From a virus, in IMG/VR virus record IMGVR_UViG_3300046457_000175, positions 55,290 to 119,289 of that record: a stretch of 64,000 nucleotides of DNA; one strand, 5' to 3'. The notes under the pieces are model-generated. The model searched no databases. It saw only the letters and a program-made list of their open reading frames with translations, and had not been told where the DNA came from. Shown one piece after another: positions 8,917 through 15,765 of this stretch. A program made the position numbers and the translations under genes. The stretch's first letter is position 1; each line of letters starts with the position of its first letter.

Positions 8917-8948
8917 TTAAAAAGGCGAAGCCAGATGACAGCCTCGCC
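8917..8948 (-). terminator. Rho-independent terminator, end of the 9.1-23.8 kb operon
   Basis: On the minus strand, GGCGAGGC pairs with GCTTCGCC (8 bp, one G-T pair) around a 9-nt loop, followed by TTTTTAA. It separates the long small-gene operon from the peptidase/rIIA block. Confidence 0.75.
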
Positions 8949-9104
8949 GCATTTGAGAACGATCATTTTTGACGCCCTTACTGTTACTCTTTTGGGGTTC
9001 TGTCCGCCCCGTCATAGCCAAAAGAGGTCTTTGCAATGTGATGCTTTCAGTCAGTCATTTCAGATGCAGTCGCCGGCTCTACCGCGTCGGCCAGCTCTCC
9101 TGGT

Positions 9105-9296
9105 TCAGTCCTCCTTGTCCACGTAGTCGATGATGAAAGATGCAAGGCCATCCTCGTGAGCTGCATCGCAGACCGCGTCGATGTTCTTGTACTGGCCGTG
9201 CCAGCGTTTTCCGGGCCACTTCGCCCGGAGTGTGGTCCCGTTCAGCCTGGCGCAGAGCACAGGCTTGCCGGCTTGTTCGTCAGAGTCATCGGCCAT
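9105..9296 (-). CDS. Hypothetical protein, 63 aa
   Basis: Start at ATG 9296 (MADDSDEQAGKPVLCARL); a GTG two codons upstream overlaps the preceding stop (GTGA) and is an alternative. A small protein with a beta-strand pattern and a conserved-looking WPGKRWHGQY segment. It is the last gene of the long leftward operon before the terminator. Function unknown. Confidence 0.7.
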   Translation of the reverse strand: MADDSDEQAGKPVLCARLNGTTLRAKWPGKRWHGQYKNIDAVCDAAHEDGLASFIIDYVDKED

Positions 9297-9298
9297 GA

Positions 9299-9872
9299 TC
9301 ACTCGTCCTTCCAGTCGATGGTGATGGTCCCATCGGGACCGGTTACAAGCTCGGCCTCGAAGAACTCGACGGCCTTGCGAATGGCGGGCATGTAAGGGCC
9401 TGTCCCGCGCCTTGCGCGATGGGCGGCCACGTTGGTGAAGTATGCGGATGTTCCCAGCTCGCAGTCGAGACCGCGGATGGAGAATCCGTCTTCCCTTGCC
9501 CGTGTTCTGATGGCGTCCGCCAGCGGCTCACCGATGATGGCAAGCGGCTTTTCGTGGTATCGAAACAGCTCGATCCCGAGTGCCTTGGCGTGCTGCTTGA
9601 TCTCGTGGCATGTTCGATGCGGTAGGATGTGATGGATGCGGTTCACGCCCATGGTTGGCGCAGCCCGTCTGAGTTCCTCGTCCTCTCCGGCGGTCCATGG
9701 CAGGCGGCGAAAGCCTAGCCCTGGTGTCGTGTCGCGCTTGTTCTGGAGAGAGTTTCTCGATCTGTCAGGCGGCAACAATTGTTGCAGCTGTGCCGTCTTC
9801 AGGTGTCGATTGCGCCGAATGATGTCCAGCTCGCCGGATGTCCAGGCGTTGCCATTCCTGACAAAGAAGGTG
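9299..9872 (-). CDS. Myb/SANT-like DNA-binding protein (start unresolved)
   Basis: Two consecutive Myb/SANT-like helix-turn-helix units are visible: WTSGELDIIRRN...QLLPPDRSRNSLQNK, then LPWTAGEDEELRRAAP...ILPHRTCHEIKQHAKALGI. Each has the spaced tryptophan and three-helix pattern of GcrA-like and Myb-like domains common in alphaproteobacterial phages. The C-terminal 100 residues carry a basic, mixed domain ending in TITIDWKDE. The open frame extends to 10027, but its first 50 codons are a Ser/Thr-rich shadow of the zinc-ribbon gene, and no ATG, GTG or TTG precedes the first repeat outside that overlap. Translation may therefore need a +1 shift from the zinc-ribbon frame or a non-standard start. 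The left boundary given here is where that zinc-ribbon frame ends. Confidence 0.6.
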
Positions 9873-10037
9873 CTATCGAACTTCTCGGCACCAGAACTTC
9901 TGGAGGCAGTCCGGACACTCGATGGCCTCGACTGACTTGTCTCCCTCTTCGTCGAAGTGGAAGTTGCAGTAGGGGCAGTCGAAGTGGGTTCGGAGAGAAC
10001 CGATGATGTGTTCTTCATAGTTGTCACGCTCGCTCAC
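9873..10037 (-). CDS. Zinc-ribbon protein, 54 aa
   Basis: GTG start at 10037 overlaps the upstream TGA (GTGA), a coupling used repeatedly in this operon. Two CxxC knuckles (CPYC near residue 20 and CPDC near residue 42) separated by an acidic loop form a typical zinc ribbon. The frame ends at CGA TAG, and the downstream Myb-like repeats lie in the +1 frame, so a fused zinc-ribbon/Myb product made by frameshifting is conceivable. Confidence 0.7.
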   Translation of the reverse strand: MSERDNYEEHIIGSLRTHFDCPYCNFHFDEEGDKSVEAIECPDCLQKFWCREVR

Positions 10038-10237
10038 GCAAATGCTCGCTTGTTGGCGTCGATGAAGCGCCGCTCGCTGCGACGCTCCAGTCCTCGCCAC
10101 GTCTTTGCGAATGGTTCATGGTGGCGCTTCCAGGTGCTGGCTTCCATGAGGAAGCGGAACGCAGCACCCAGCTTGCGCTGTGCCGGCGACCCCTTATCGC
10201 AAGGGTGCCGCCACCTCCGGCGCCGGAGCCGCTTCAT
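10034..10237 (-). CDS. Small basic protein, 67 aa
   Basis: Begins MKRLRRRRWRHPCDKG and is highly basic throughout, as expected of a nucleic-acid-binding accessory protein, though no fold is recognisable. Its ATG overlaps the stop of the 89-aa gene (ATGA), and its own stop overlaps the zinc-ribbon GTG start. Confidence 0.65.
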   Translation of the reverse strand: MKRLRRRRWRHPCDKGSPAQRKLGAAFRFLMEASTWKRHHEPFAKTWRGLERRSERRFIDANKRAFA

Positions 10238-10503
10238 GCGATAGCCTTCCGCTTCATCGTGTCGACGATGCAGTCGTACTCGATCGGATTGTGATCCTTG
10301 AGGAACTGCAGCGCGCTCTGGTGGTATTCGCTACCGGCTTCGGCGACGTCGACGACGAACCGCCATGCCTCGATGTCGGTCTTGAAGACGTCCTGCTCGT
10401 CGCACTTCTGCAACTGCCACGGACCGTTCTCGCTGCCGTGGCATTCGGAAATACACCAGCCCTCATCGGCAGCCGGGTCGTTGTTGAACGCCGGCCCGGT
10501 CAT
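10234..10503 (-). CDS. Hypothetical protein, 89 aa
   Basis: An acidic, soluble protein with two Cys in GWCISECHG near the N-terminus and a helical C-terminal half (about residues 40-85). Coupled by overlap to the phosphoribosyltransferase-like gene upstream and the basic 67-aa gene downstream. Function unknown. Confidence 0.7.
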   Translation of the reverse strand: MTGPAFNNDPAADEGWCISECHGSENGPWQLQKCDEQDVFKTDIEAWRFVVDVAEAGSEYHQSALQFLKDHNPIEYDCIVDTMKRKAIA

Positions 10504-10889
10504 GCTGCCACCTTGTAGAGGACCTCGTGACGGTAGAACTGAGGTTTCGGAGCCTCGTACCAGAACGCCACCCGGGGCGGCTCCTCGAAGACGGAGATCA
10601 CGATCGGGTTGACCGTGTGATAGAGGCGGGCCGCCTTGCGCAGGGTCCGCCCGCTTTCGCGAGCAGTGTCGATGATCAGAAGCCGGAATTTCGAGGGGCA
10701 GTGCTGACCGTACGGGATGTACGGGATGTGCAGCATGTGCGAGGTGTAGACCGCGGCGACCGAGCCGGACCGGCCTGGGCCTGTGACTGCGCCGATGTCG
10801 TCGAGCTGATGCTGCTGCAGGACGATACGCAGCTGGGAGGCAAACTCTTCTTCGCTGACGATGCGGATGGATTTTCTGGGCTCAGTCAT
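10500..10889 (-). CDS. Phosphoribosyltransferase-like protein, 129 aa
   Basis: Start ATG 10889 with GGAG 11 nt upstream. The segment LLIIDTARESGRTL (about residues 79-92) matches the PRPP-binding loop pattern of type I phosphoribosyltransferases (hydrophobic strand, acidic residue, then a Ser/Thr/Gly-rich loop). An earlier GPGRSGSV (about 43-50) fits the pyrophosphate-binding loop, as in RS/K-GGxx type loops. Family members make nucleotides from free bases or act on PRPP; phage members are usually salvage-type. At 129 aa it is short, and the canonical second Asp of the PRPP motif is Thr, so activity is uncertain. Coupled to neighbours on both sides. Confidence 0.6.
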   Translation of the reverse strand: MTEPRKSIRIVSEEEFASQLRIVLQQHQLDDIGAVTGPGRSGSVAAVYTSHMLHIPYIPYGQHCPSKFRLLIIDTARESGRTLRKAARLYHTVNPIVISVFEEPPRVAFWYEAPKPQFYRHEVLYKVAA

Positions 10890-11106
10890 GGTGCTGCTCC
10901 TGGTCTGCGTTGAGTTCGTTGACGAGAACACGTTCCGGAAAGTCGGGAGGCAGGCCGAACGCTTGCAGCGCCAGCTCGACAATCGGTTGAAATTCTGTGG
11001 GCACATCGCCCTGGTGGTCGCAGACGAGATTGACCAACCGTCTCGCAGCCTCGAAGGCGCGGAAGGCTTCCTTGATCTGGGCATCGTCACCCAATCGTCT
11101 CGGCAT
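10882..11106 (-). CDS. Hypothetical helical protein, 74 aa
   Basis: GGGAGA lies 7 nt before ATG 11106. The protein is almost wholly alpha-helical by composition, beginning MPRRLGDDAQIKEAFRAFEA. Its 3' end overlaps the phosphoribosyltransferase-like gene by 8 nt. Function unknown. Confidence 0.7.
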   Translation of the reverse strand: MPRRLGDDAQIKEAFRAFEAARRLVNLVCDHQGDVPTEFQPIVELALQAFGLPPDFPERVLVNELNADQEQHHD

Positions 11107-11125
11107 GTTCGTCTCCCGTGGTAGG

Positions 11126-11155
11126 GCGACCCGTCCCCCGAAGGAGACGGGCCGC
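11126..11155 (-). terminator. Strong intergenic hairpin, terminator-like
   Basis: GCGGCCCGTCTCC and GGGGACGGGTCGC pair around a TTCG tetraloop between the 305-aa gene and the 74-aa gene. No U-run follows, so it may be an mRNA processing or stability element rather than a terminator. Confidence 0.5.
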
Positions 11156-11164
11156 TTTGCTGGC

Positions 11165-12082
11165 TCAGCCGTAACGGACGTTCTTGTTCAGCGCCCAGTA
11201 GGGGCCGTTGCCGTCCCTCGGATCGAGGTACAGCGACTTCTGGCTGTCACGACGCAGCTTCACGATCGTGCAGGCGCGGATGCCGAAGCCCTGACGCGAG
11301 GCGTAGACGGTCTGACCGACGCGGCGGGTCTGGCCGGCGACGTACATCTCGGTCGGAGCGTCGGTGGAGGGCGCAGCGACCGGGGCGACCGAAGCCACCT
11401 CGTCCTCCTGCTCCTCATCACCGTCCTCGTTGTTGCCGTCGAGAGCTTCTGCGAGCTGGCCGATATCTTCCGAAGCGATCGGCTCGGCAACCTTCGGCGC
11501 CTCGATCACCAGCGCGAATACGCCGGCAACTTCGTCGACGTCGGTTTCAGCACGGGCTGCATCCTCGGAGGCGTACAGCTCCTCGTCGATGGTCAGCTTG
11601 CGACCGTCGCGGCCGATGACCACGTAGATGGTCCGCGGATACGGCTGGTCCTGCTCGACCTTGTGATCGCCGGAAGCCGAGTCGCCGTCCGTGTCGAACT
11701 GGTCGATGCACTGCTCGCCGTGCTTCCAGAAGGTGATTACGACCGGATGCAGGCTGCCCTTCAGCACGGTGACGATCTTGGCTTCGTCGAAGGCCTCGTC
11801 GTTGTAGTCCGCGCTGTCGAGCACGACGATCGGCAGGTTGAAGTCGATCAGGCCGATCGGGTACTGCGGGATGGTCGGCGGGGTCTCGGGAGCGGGGAGG
11901 GCCAGCGCCACTTCGGGCGGGAGGATCTCACCGTTCAGCGGAGCCTCGTCATTCACAGCCACGAAGACGACGGGCTCGGGCTGGGGCTCAGGAGTCGGCG
12001 CCGGCTGCTGATCTTCGATCGGTGCCGCGGCGATTGCGGTGGCGGCGTAGAGGTAGGGACGGTCTTGGCTGGGATCGCTCAT
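11165..12082 (-). CDS. Hypothetical protein with Pro-rich and acidic linkers, 305 aa
   Basis: The first 65 residues are rich in Pro, Ala and Glu (for example APTPEPQPEPVVFVAV). A central region (about 75-165) has alternating hydrophobic strands including PIVVLDSADYND and RTIYVVIGRDG. A very acidic linker (about 215-235) follows, and a basic C-terminal 60 residues contain an SH3-like strand pattern with RVGQTVYASRQGFGI. It reads like two or three small domains on flexible linkers. It sits at the head of a sub-operon preceded by a leader hairpin and a palindromic motif. No enzymatic motif. Confidence 0.75.
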   Translation of the reverse strand: MSDPSQDRPYLYAATAIAAAPIEDQQPAPTPEPQPEPVVFVAVNDEAPLNGEILPPEVALALPAPETPPTIPQYPIGLIDFNLPIVVLDSADYNDEAFDEAKIVTVLKGSLHPVVITFWKHGEQCIDQFDTDGDSASGDHKVEQDQPYPRTIYVVIGRDGRKLTIDEELYASEDAARAETDVDEVAGVFALVIEAPKVAEPIASEDIGQLAEALDGNNEDGDEEQEDEVASVAPVAAPSTDAPTEMYVAGQTRRVGQTVYASRQGFGIRACTIVKLRRDSQKSLYLDPRDGNGPYWALNKNVRYG

Positions 12083-12118
12083 CTAGTTTCCTTCGGTGGT
12101 TGCGGGCCGGTTGAAACT

Positions 12119-12162
12119 CACCCCCGTTCGTGAGGGCGGCGCGCGGGTTCAGAACGGGGGTG
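12119..12162 (-). promoter_or_regulatory. Perfect 11-bp inverted repeat in a gene leader
   Basis: CACCCCCGTTC and GAACGGGGGTG enclose 22 nt in the leader of the 305-aa gene, 37 nt or more upstream of its ATG and just downstream of the palindromic motif. It could be an attenuator-like hairpin or an operator. Confidence 0.5.
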
Positions 12163-12170
12163 TGCAAAGG

Positions 12171-12186
12171 CTTGCATTCAAGCAAG
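12171..12186 (-). promoter_or_regulatory. 16-bp palindromic control motif, copy 5
   Basis: CTTGCTTGAATGCAAG on the coding strand, about 90 nt upstream of the 305-aa gene, with the leader hairpin in between. Confidence 0.6.
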
Positions 12187-12199
12187 CGAGAAGGCATGG

Positions 12200-12646
12200 C
12201 TACGCCAGGCGGACTTGGTCCAGGCCGCAGGCGGTGGCCCAGTTGACCTCGCCGGTTGTCAGGAACATGTCGATCGCGGCGAGCGCGGCGCCCGGCGTGA
12301 TGTCGTCGTACGCCATGTCGTCGATCTGTTCGAGATCGGGGTAGTAGAGCGGCTTGAGCGCGTCGGCGTAGCCTTCGTTGACATAGCGACCAGCGCTCGG
12401 GCTCGTCGTCGTGCGGTCCCGGCTCATGACGTGCCAGACCCAGCCGCCGATGCAGCAGGTCGTGCCGCACTTGGACGCCTTCTCGGCGAAATTCATGTTG
12501 AAACCGTCCGGATGCTCGACGTCGCTGTTCGGGTCGTGTTTGAACGTGCCCTTTGCGAACAGCTCACGGACCTCCAGCAGCGCCCGATGCTCGCCGGACG
12601 TGATCTCCAGGGCTGCCGCCGGAAGAAACTCTCTGTCGTTGCTCAT
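12200..12646 (-). CDS. Hypothetical protein with Cys pair, 148 aa
   Basis: Start ATG 12646 (MSNDREFLPAAALEI), with GGAG upstream. Contains KCGTTCCIGGWVWHV (about residues 64-78), a compact Cys-rich hydrophobic core seen in small phage proteins of unknown role, and an acidic C-terminal half rich in Asp and Tyr. It is transcribed away from the divergent GIY-YIG-like gene; the 100-bp gap between them carries two palindromic motifs. Confidence 0.75.
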   Translation of the reverse strand: MSNDREFLPAAALEITSGEHRALLEVRELFAKGTFKHDPNSDVEHPDGFNMNFAEKASKCGTTCCIGGWVWHVMSRDRTTTSPSAGRYVNEGYADALKPLYYPDLEQIDDMAYDDITPGAALAAIDMFLTTGEVNWATACGLDQVRLA

Positions 12647-12686
12647 CTCAAAATCTCCGTGTTGGGCTCGCCTCGAATAGAGGGCG

Positions 12687-12725
12687 TTTGCAGGAACTGC
12701 AAGCACAAATTTGCAGGAATGCAAA
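12687..12725 (+). promoter_or_regulatory. Paired palindromic control motifs between divergent genes, copies 6a and 6b
   Basis: TTTGCAGGAACTGCAAG (12687-12703) and TTTGCAGGAATGCAAA (12710-12725) keep the TTTGC and GCAA arms but have a different centre. The pair lies between the leftward 148-aa gene and the only rightward gene of the left half. Confidence 0.55.
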
Positions 12726-12746
12726 TTATCTGCTAGAGCATGTGGC

Positions 12747-13184
12747 ATGCAGCGAACCGAGATTTTTTACGGACTCCCTTGGCTTCAGACGAAGCCGGAA
12801 CTCAAAATCTTCAAGGAACTCGGCTTCGCTTGTGTCTATGCGGTCGGCCCTTCCGGGGGTCGGCCGCTTAAGATCAGCTGGTCACGTCAGTTCCGGGAGA
12901 AGCTGATCGAGCTTCAGGGCGGCAACTGGAATGCACTCCAGGTCCATGACGTTGCCTGGATGTCTGGCGACCTCGTGGCCATGCGGACGGTCAGTGATAT
13001 GACTGCCATCCTCGACAAGGCGAAGCGCAGGCTGATTGGGGACTGGTTCGATGTGACACCAGAACTCGCCAAGCAAACGCTGCGCCTCGCCACGGATAAG
13101 GCCGGCATCCCGACTTTCACCCATGTCGAAATGCTCGACAAGGTGAAGAAGGAACGGAACCGTCGGATCGCCGTATTGCAGTGA
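12747..13184 (+). CDS. GIY-YIG-like (MUG113-type) protein, 145 aa
   Basis: The only well-supported plus-strand gene among leftward genes between 1 and 23.8 kb. The pattern FACVYAVGPSGGRPLKISW, then REKLIELQGGN, then IGDWFDVTPELA matches the MUG113-like branch of the GIY-YIG nuclease superfamily, with GIY-like VYAV and the YIG position reading KIS. The classic catalytic Arg may lie in WSRQFREK, and the metal-binding Glu is not obvious, so it may be a divergent nuclease or a binding protein. ATG 12747 lacks a strong ribosome-binding site. The paired motifs upstream suggest separate regulation. Convergent with the next gene. Confidence 0.6.
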   Translation: MQRTEIFYGLPWLQTKPELKIFKELGFACVYAVGPSGGRPLKISWSRQFREKLIELQGGNWNALQVHDVAWMSGDLVAMRTVSDMTAILDKAKRRLIGDWFDVTPELAKQTLRLATDKAGIPTFTHVEMLDKVKKERNRRIAVLQ

Positions 13185-13190
13185 GCACGC

Positions 13191-13436
13191 CTAACGCTGC
13201 CGCTTGACGTAAGGGTGACTGCACTCGCTGCCGTCGAGGAAGCGATAGTGGACGCGACTGCCGCGGATCAGAGTTGCCTCAGCCGGGACGTTGAACGCCG
13301 AGACATTGGCGACCCTCTCCAGGTGGAGCGTGGCCATGGTGCGGCCGGTCTGGTTCGCTTCTCGTTGCAGCATTGTGGCGTGCCAGCCGCGAGCCCAGCC
13401 GTTGGCGTTGATCCGGTCGATCTCTTTCTGCGCCAT
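13191..13436 (-). CDS. Hypothetical protein, 81 aa
   Basis: Begins MAQKEIDRINANGWARGWHA. It is basic, with an amphipathic N-terminal helix and a strand-rich C-terminal part ending in HPYVKRQR. It is the distal gene of the sub-operon that starts near 15.4 kb; its stop is 7 nt from the convergent gene's stop. Function unknown. Confidence 0.7.
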   Translation of the reverse strand: MAQKEIDRINANGWARGWHATMLQREANQTGRTMATLHLERVANVSAFNVPAEATLIRGSRVHYRFLDGSECSHPYVKRQR

Positions 13437-13443
13437 GTCTTCC

Positions 13444-13755
13444 TCAGTTGCCGGTTAAGAAGTCCATGAGACGATCCTTCACGTCGTGATCGTCGCACTG
13501 GATGGTGATCTCGGTGCCGGTACACGAGACGGTGGCAGCGAGCAGGTCGGGATGCGGAAGCTGCAGAACGGCGTCGCGCCTTGCCCTGCACCTACGCGCT
13601 TTGACCTGGTCGATCTGCTTCTGTGCCTCGGTCAGCGACTTCTTGCGACGAAACTCCATCGCCGACTTGAAGTTGATGCCCTTGCCGCTGTAGCTGACCC
13701 AACACGGTGGATCGATCGTGTAGGCCAGCTGCTTTACGTCTTGCTCGTAAGGCAT
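13444..13755 (-). CDS. Hypothetical protein, 103 aa
   Basis: Mixed protein with a basic central helix (KSLTEAQKQIDQVKARRCRA, about residues 39-58). Overlaps the 177-aa gene upstream by 22 nt. No recognisable domain. Confidence 0.7.
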   Translation of the reverse strand: MPYEQDVKQLAYTIDPPCWVSYSGKGINFKSAMEFRRKKSLTEAQKQIDQVKARRCRARRDAVLQLPHPDLLAATVSCTGTEITIQCDDHDVKDRLMDFLTGN

Positions 13756-14267
13756 TTCTCGATCTCCTTGATGAAGTCGAGCAGGGCGCCCGTGGTGATC
13801 GCGTAACCGCCTTCGTACGTCGCGGTCTCTCGGTAGAGCTTCTTCATTTGCTCCAGGACGCGACGCAGATCCTTCGACGGATCACGTCCGCAGTCCTCGA
13901 AGGCCACCTCGCGGCAGCGCCGCATCATGAACTCGTAGGCGCCTTCGCCATCGTCGTTCCAGCCCAGAGACCGCGCGACCTTCAGGAGGTATTCTCCTGT
14001 CCGACGCTCTCGCTCTGGCTCGTCCACGAGTTTCATGTCGACGTGCTGAGCAATCTCGTTCGGGTCGACGCGACGCCGCTCGCCGTCCTTCTCGTCGGAC
14101 ATGACGATGAAGTTGCCGTTTCGGGTGTCGATCCGGATGTTGACGTATTTGAACTCCGCCTTCTTGATCCAGGCGAAATGCTTCAATACGCTGATGAAGC
14201 GGCCGAGACCGGTGTACCAGCGGTTGAACTCGACGCCGTTGCTCGGCCACTCTCGTTGCTCAGACAT
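13734..14267 (-). CDS. Hypothetical protein, 177 aa
   Basis: Begins MSEQREWPSNGVEFNRWYTG. Soluble, with two beta segments (about residues 38-58, ending NGNFIVMSDE) and a helical C-terminal half rich in Arg and Glu. GGAG lies just before ATG 14267, which overlaps the TGA of the 57-aa gene (TGATG). Function unknown. Confidence 0.75.
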   Translation of the reverse strand: MSEQREWPSNGVEFNRWYTGLGRFISVLKHFAWIKKAEFKYVNIRIDTRNGNFIVMSDEKDGERRRVDPNEIAQHVDMKLVDEPERERRTGEYLLKVARSLGWNDDGEGAYEFMMRRCREVAFEDCGRDPSKDLRRVLEQMKKLYRETATYEGGYAITTGALLDFIKEIEKCLTSKT

Positions 14268-14440
14268 CAGTCCTCCAAAATTACCCGAACGCGCTTGACG
14301 GTGTGGCTGCGAAGCTGGTGGTATTCGGTAATGTAGAATTGAGCATCGCGCTTCGTGATGCAGACCGAGTCCACCTGGATCGTCCCGCGTTTGTTGACGA
14401 TGGCGTAGCCGAGCTGGCCCTTCTTCTTACTTCGCGGCAT
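14267..14440 (-). CDS. Small basic protein, 57 aa
   Basis: MPRSKKKGQLGYAIVNKRGT and on to a VRVILED end. It overlaps the 3' end of the HD-domain gene by 14 nt and shares TGATG with the next gene. The strand pattern suggests a small all-beta fold. Function unknown. Confidence 0.7.
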   Translation of the reverse strand: MPRSKKKGQLGYAIVNKRGTIQVDSVCITKRDAQFYITEYHQLRSHTVKRVRVILED

Positions 14441-14972
14441 TCATCAGCTCCTGCTCGGCTCTGGCAACGCCTTCCCAGGCCTCCTGCCAGATGCCGAAGC
14501 AGTACTGGCGGACGTTCGTGAGCACCGGCATCAGCAACAGCTTCTCAGGGATGTAGAGCTTGCGCGCAAAGCTGGGGTTGTTCGCGACGATGTCGCGGGT
14601 GTTGCTGATGGTGTCGGCACACTTGACCATTTGACCGCGCCAGGACGCGCCGGCCAGGTATTGCCGATCGAGCCGCTTCCGCCTGCCGCGAAGGCCATGC
14701 TCTGGCCGGCTGACGTCCGTCACCTCCAGCACCATCTCGGCGATGTCGTTCCCGAACTCGCGGGAGACAGCGTTGTAATCGCTATCGGTGTCTTCGAGGA
14801 CGTCGTGCAACCACCCAGCAGCAACCACGTCTGCGGTCGCCGAGTATCGCAGGAGAATGGAAGCGACCTCCTCAAGGTGGTGCCAATAGGGGATGTCGCC
14901 GTAGTCGCGCTTCTGGTCGCCGTGCGCCTTGATTGCGAAGTCCTTAGCGGCGTGGATCAGTCCGAGGTCCAT
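14427..14972 (-). CDS. HD-domain (p)ppGpp hydrolase-like protein (MESH1/SpoT type), 181 aa
   Basis: The order of motifs follows the hydrolase domain of RelA/SpoT and the stand-alone MESH1/SAH enzymes: AAKDFAIKAHGDQKR (about residues 8-22), YWHHLEEVASIL (His-containing helix, 29-40), AAGWLHDVLEDTD (the HD pair and its acidic partner, 51-63) and VKCADTISNT (about 115-124, in place of the usual KLADRLHN). This family removes the pyrophosphate of the alarmone (p)ppGpp, which would keep host rRNA synthesis and growth on during infection. At 181 aa it has no synthetase or TGS domain. It could instead act on another nucleotide. Confidence 0.75.
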   Translation of the reverse strand: MDLGLIHAAKDFAIKAHGDQKRDYGDIPYWHHLEEVASILLRYSATADVVAAGWLHDVLEDTDSDYNAVSREFGNDIAEMVLEVTDVSRPEHGLRGRRKRLDRQYLAGASWRGQMVKCADTISNTRDIVANNPSFARKLYIPEKLLLMPVLTNVRQYCFGIWQEAWEGVARAEQELMNAAK

Positions 14973-15169
14973 CAGGCGGCTCTCTGGTTGTCGTTGTTGG
15001 CGGCGCGGACTTCATCCAGGCTCATGGAGGGGACGCTGATGCTGAGTTGCATCGGTTCCTTCCAGGAGAAGCCGGCGTAGTCGCGGTGGGTGTGAATGTG
15101 CTTGAACTGGTGGACCACGAAGGTCTCGAACGGGAGCCGGTACTCGGGGCCGGTTACGAATGCGAACAT
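14972..15169 (-). CDS. Hypothetical protein, 65 aa
   Basis: MFAFVTGPEYRLPFETFVVH, His-rich near residues 24-29 (FKHIHTHRD). Its stop overlaps the start of the HD-domain gene and its start overlaps the stop of the 79-aa gene, so it lies inside a coupled chain. Function unknown. Confidence 0.7.
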   Translation of the reverse strand: MFAFVTGPEYRLPFETFVVHQFKHIHTHRDYAGFSWKEPMQLSISVPSMSLDEVRAANNDNQRAA

Positions 15170-15408
15170 CAGATCCTCATCAGTTTGCGGCGCTGCGTGG
15201 TGCTCATGCCGAGCAGCAGGCAGGCTAGTTCGTGGCCCTCGGTGTCACCGCGTTCGAGTGCGCTCTCGATGCAGCCCTTGACGTGGACGTCGCGGACATT
15301 GCCGTCGTCGAGGACGACGTGGAGCGCGCCCCAGGAAGGATTGGCCTCGCGATAGGCGCGGAACCGATCGACGACCTGGGGCACGGAGAGGGAGTTGCTG
15401 GGCTTCAT
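15169..15408 (-). CDS. Hypothetical protein, 79 aa
   Basis: Start ATG 15408 (MKPSNSLSVPQVVDRFRAYR), with AAGGA 8 nt upstream and a palindromic motif just before that. The chain contains SWGALHVVLDDGNVRDVHVKG, a strand-turn-strand pattern. It is the first gene of the sub-operon running to 13.2 kb. Confidence 0.75.
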   Translation of the reverse strand: MKPSNSLSVPQVVDRFRAYREANPSWGALHVVLDDGNVRDVHVKGCIESALERGDTEGHELACLLLGMSTTQRRKLMRI

Positions 15409-15433
15409 TTGCGTAATCCTTGCACGAAAGTCA

Positions 15434-15449
15434 GTTGCATTCAAGCAAA
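15434..15449 (-). promoter_or_regulatory. 16-bp palindromic control motif, copy 7
   Basis: TTTGCTTGAATGCAAC on the coding strand, 25 nt before the ATG at 15408. The TGA of the upstream 32-aa gene lies within it. Confidence 0.6.
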
Positions 15450-15539
15450 GATTATGGCACACCAGACCAGCGCCGAGATCGCCAGAGCGGTCACTACTGT
15501 CTTTGCGCGGATGAACTCGGTCGCTGGAGCCTGGAGCAT
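15441..15539 (-). CDS. Single-helix membrane peptide, 32 aa
   Basis: ATG 15539 follows AAGGAA. After a short polar start (MLQAPATEFIRAK) there is one hydrophobic helix, about residues 14-31, ending at Ala. Several comparable one-helix peptides occur in this phage. Its stop falls inside palindromic motif copy 7. Confidence 0.55.
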   Translation of the reverse strand: MLQAPATEFIRAKTVVTALAISALVWCAIIFA

Positions 15540-15574
15540 GTTGCTTTCCTTGTTGATGATGCTGGTGGGGACGA

Positions 15575-15757
15575 TCAGGCGAAACCTGCGACCTCGCCAG
15601 ACTTCATGAGGATTGCGACGAACCCGAAGTCGAAGGTCCGGTCGTCGTTGCGCTGACGCCGCGGCTTGACACGGAAGGCGTCGGCTCGCTTCTCCTCCAC
15701 TGCCTTCTGGGCGGCGGAACGTGCGGATCGCTCGGAGATGTAGAGATTCTTGTCCAT
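15575..15757 (-). CDS. Hypothetical basic protein, 60 aa
   Basis: Start ATG 15757 (MDKNLYISERSARSAAQKAV), with GAGGAA upstream; the frame is open further 5' but that part is a shadow of the secreted-protein gene. Helical and basic N-terminal two-thirds, hydrophobic C-terminus (FGFVAILMKSG). Function unknown. Confidence 0.65.
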   Translation of the reverse strand: MDKNLYISERSARSAAQKAVEEKRADAFRVKPRRQRNDDRTFDFGFVAILMKSGEVAGFA

Positions 15758-15765
15758 GGGGTTCC

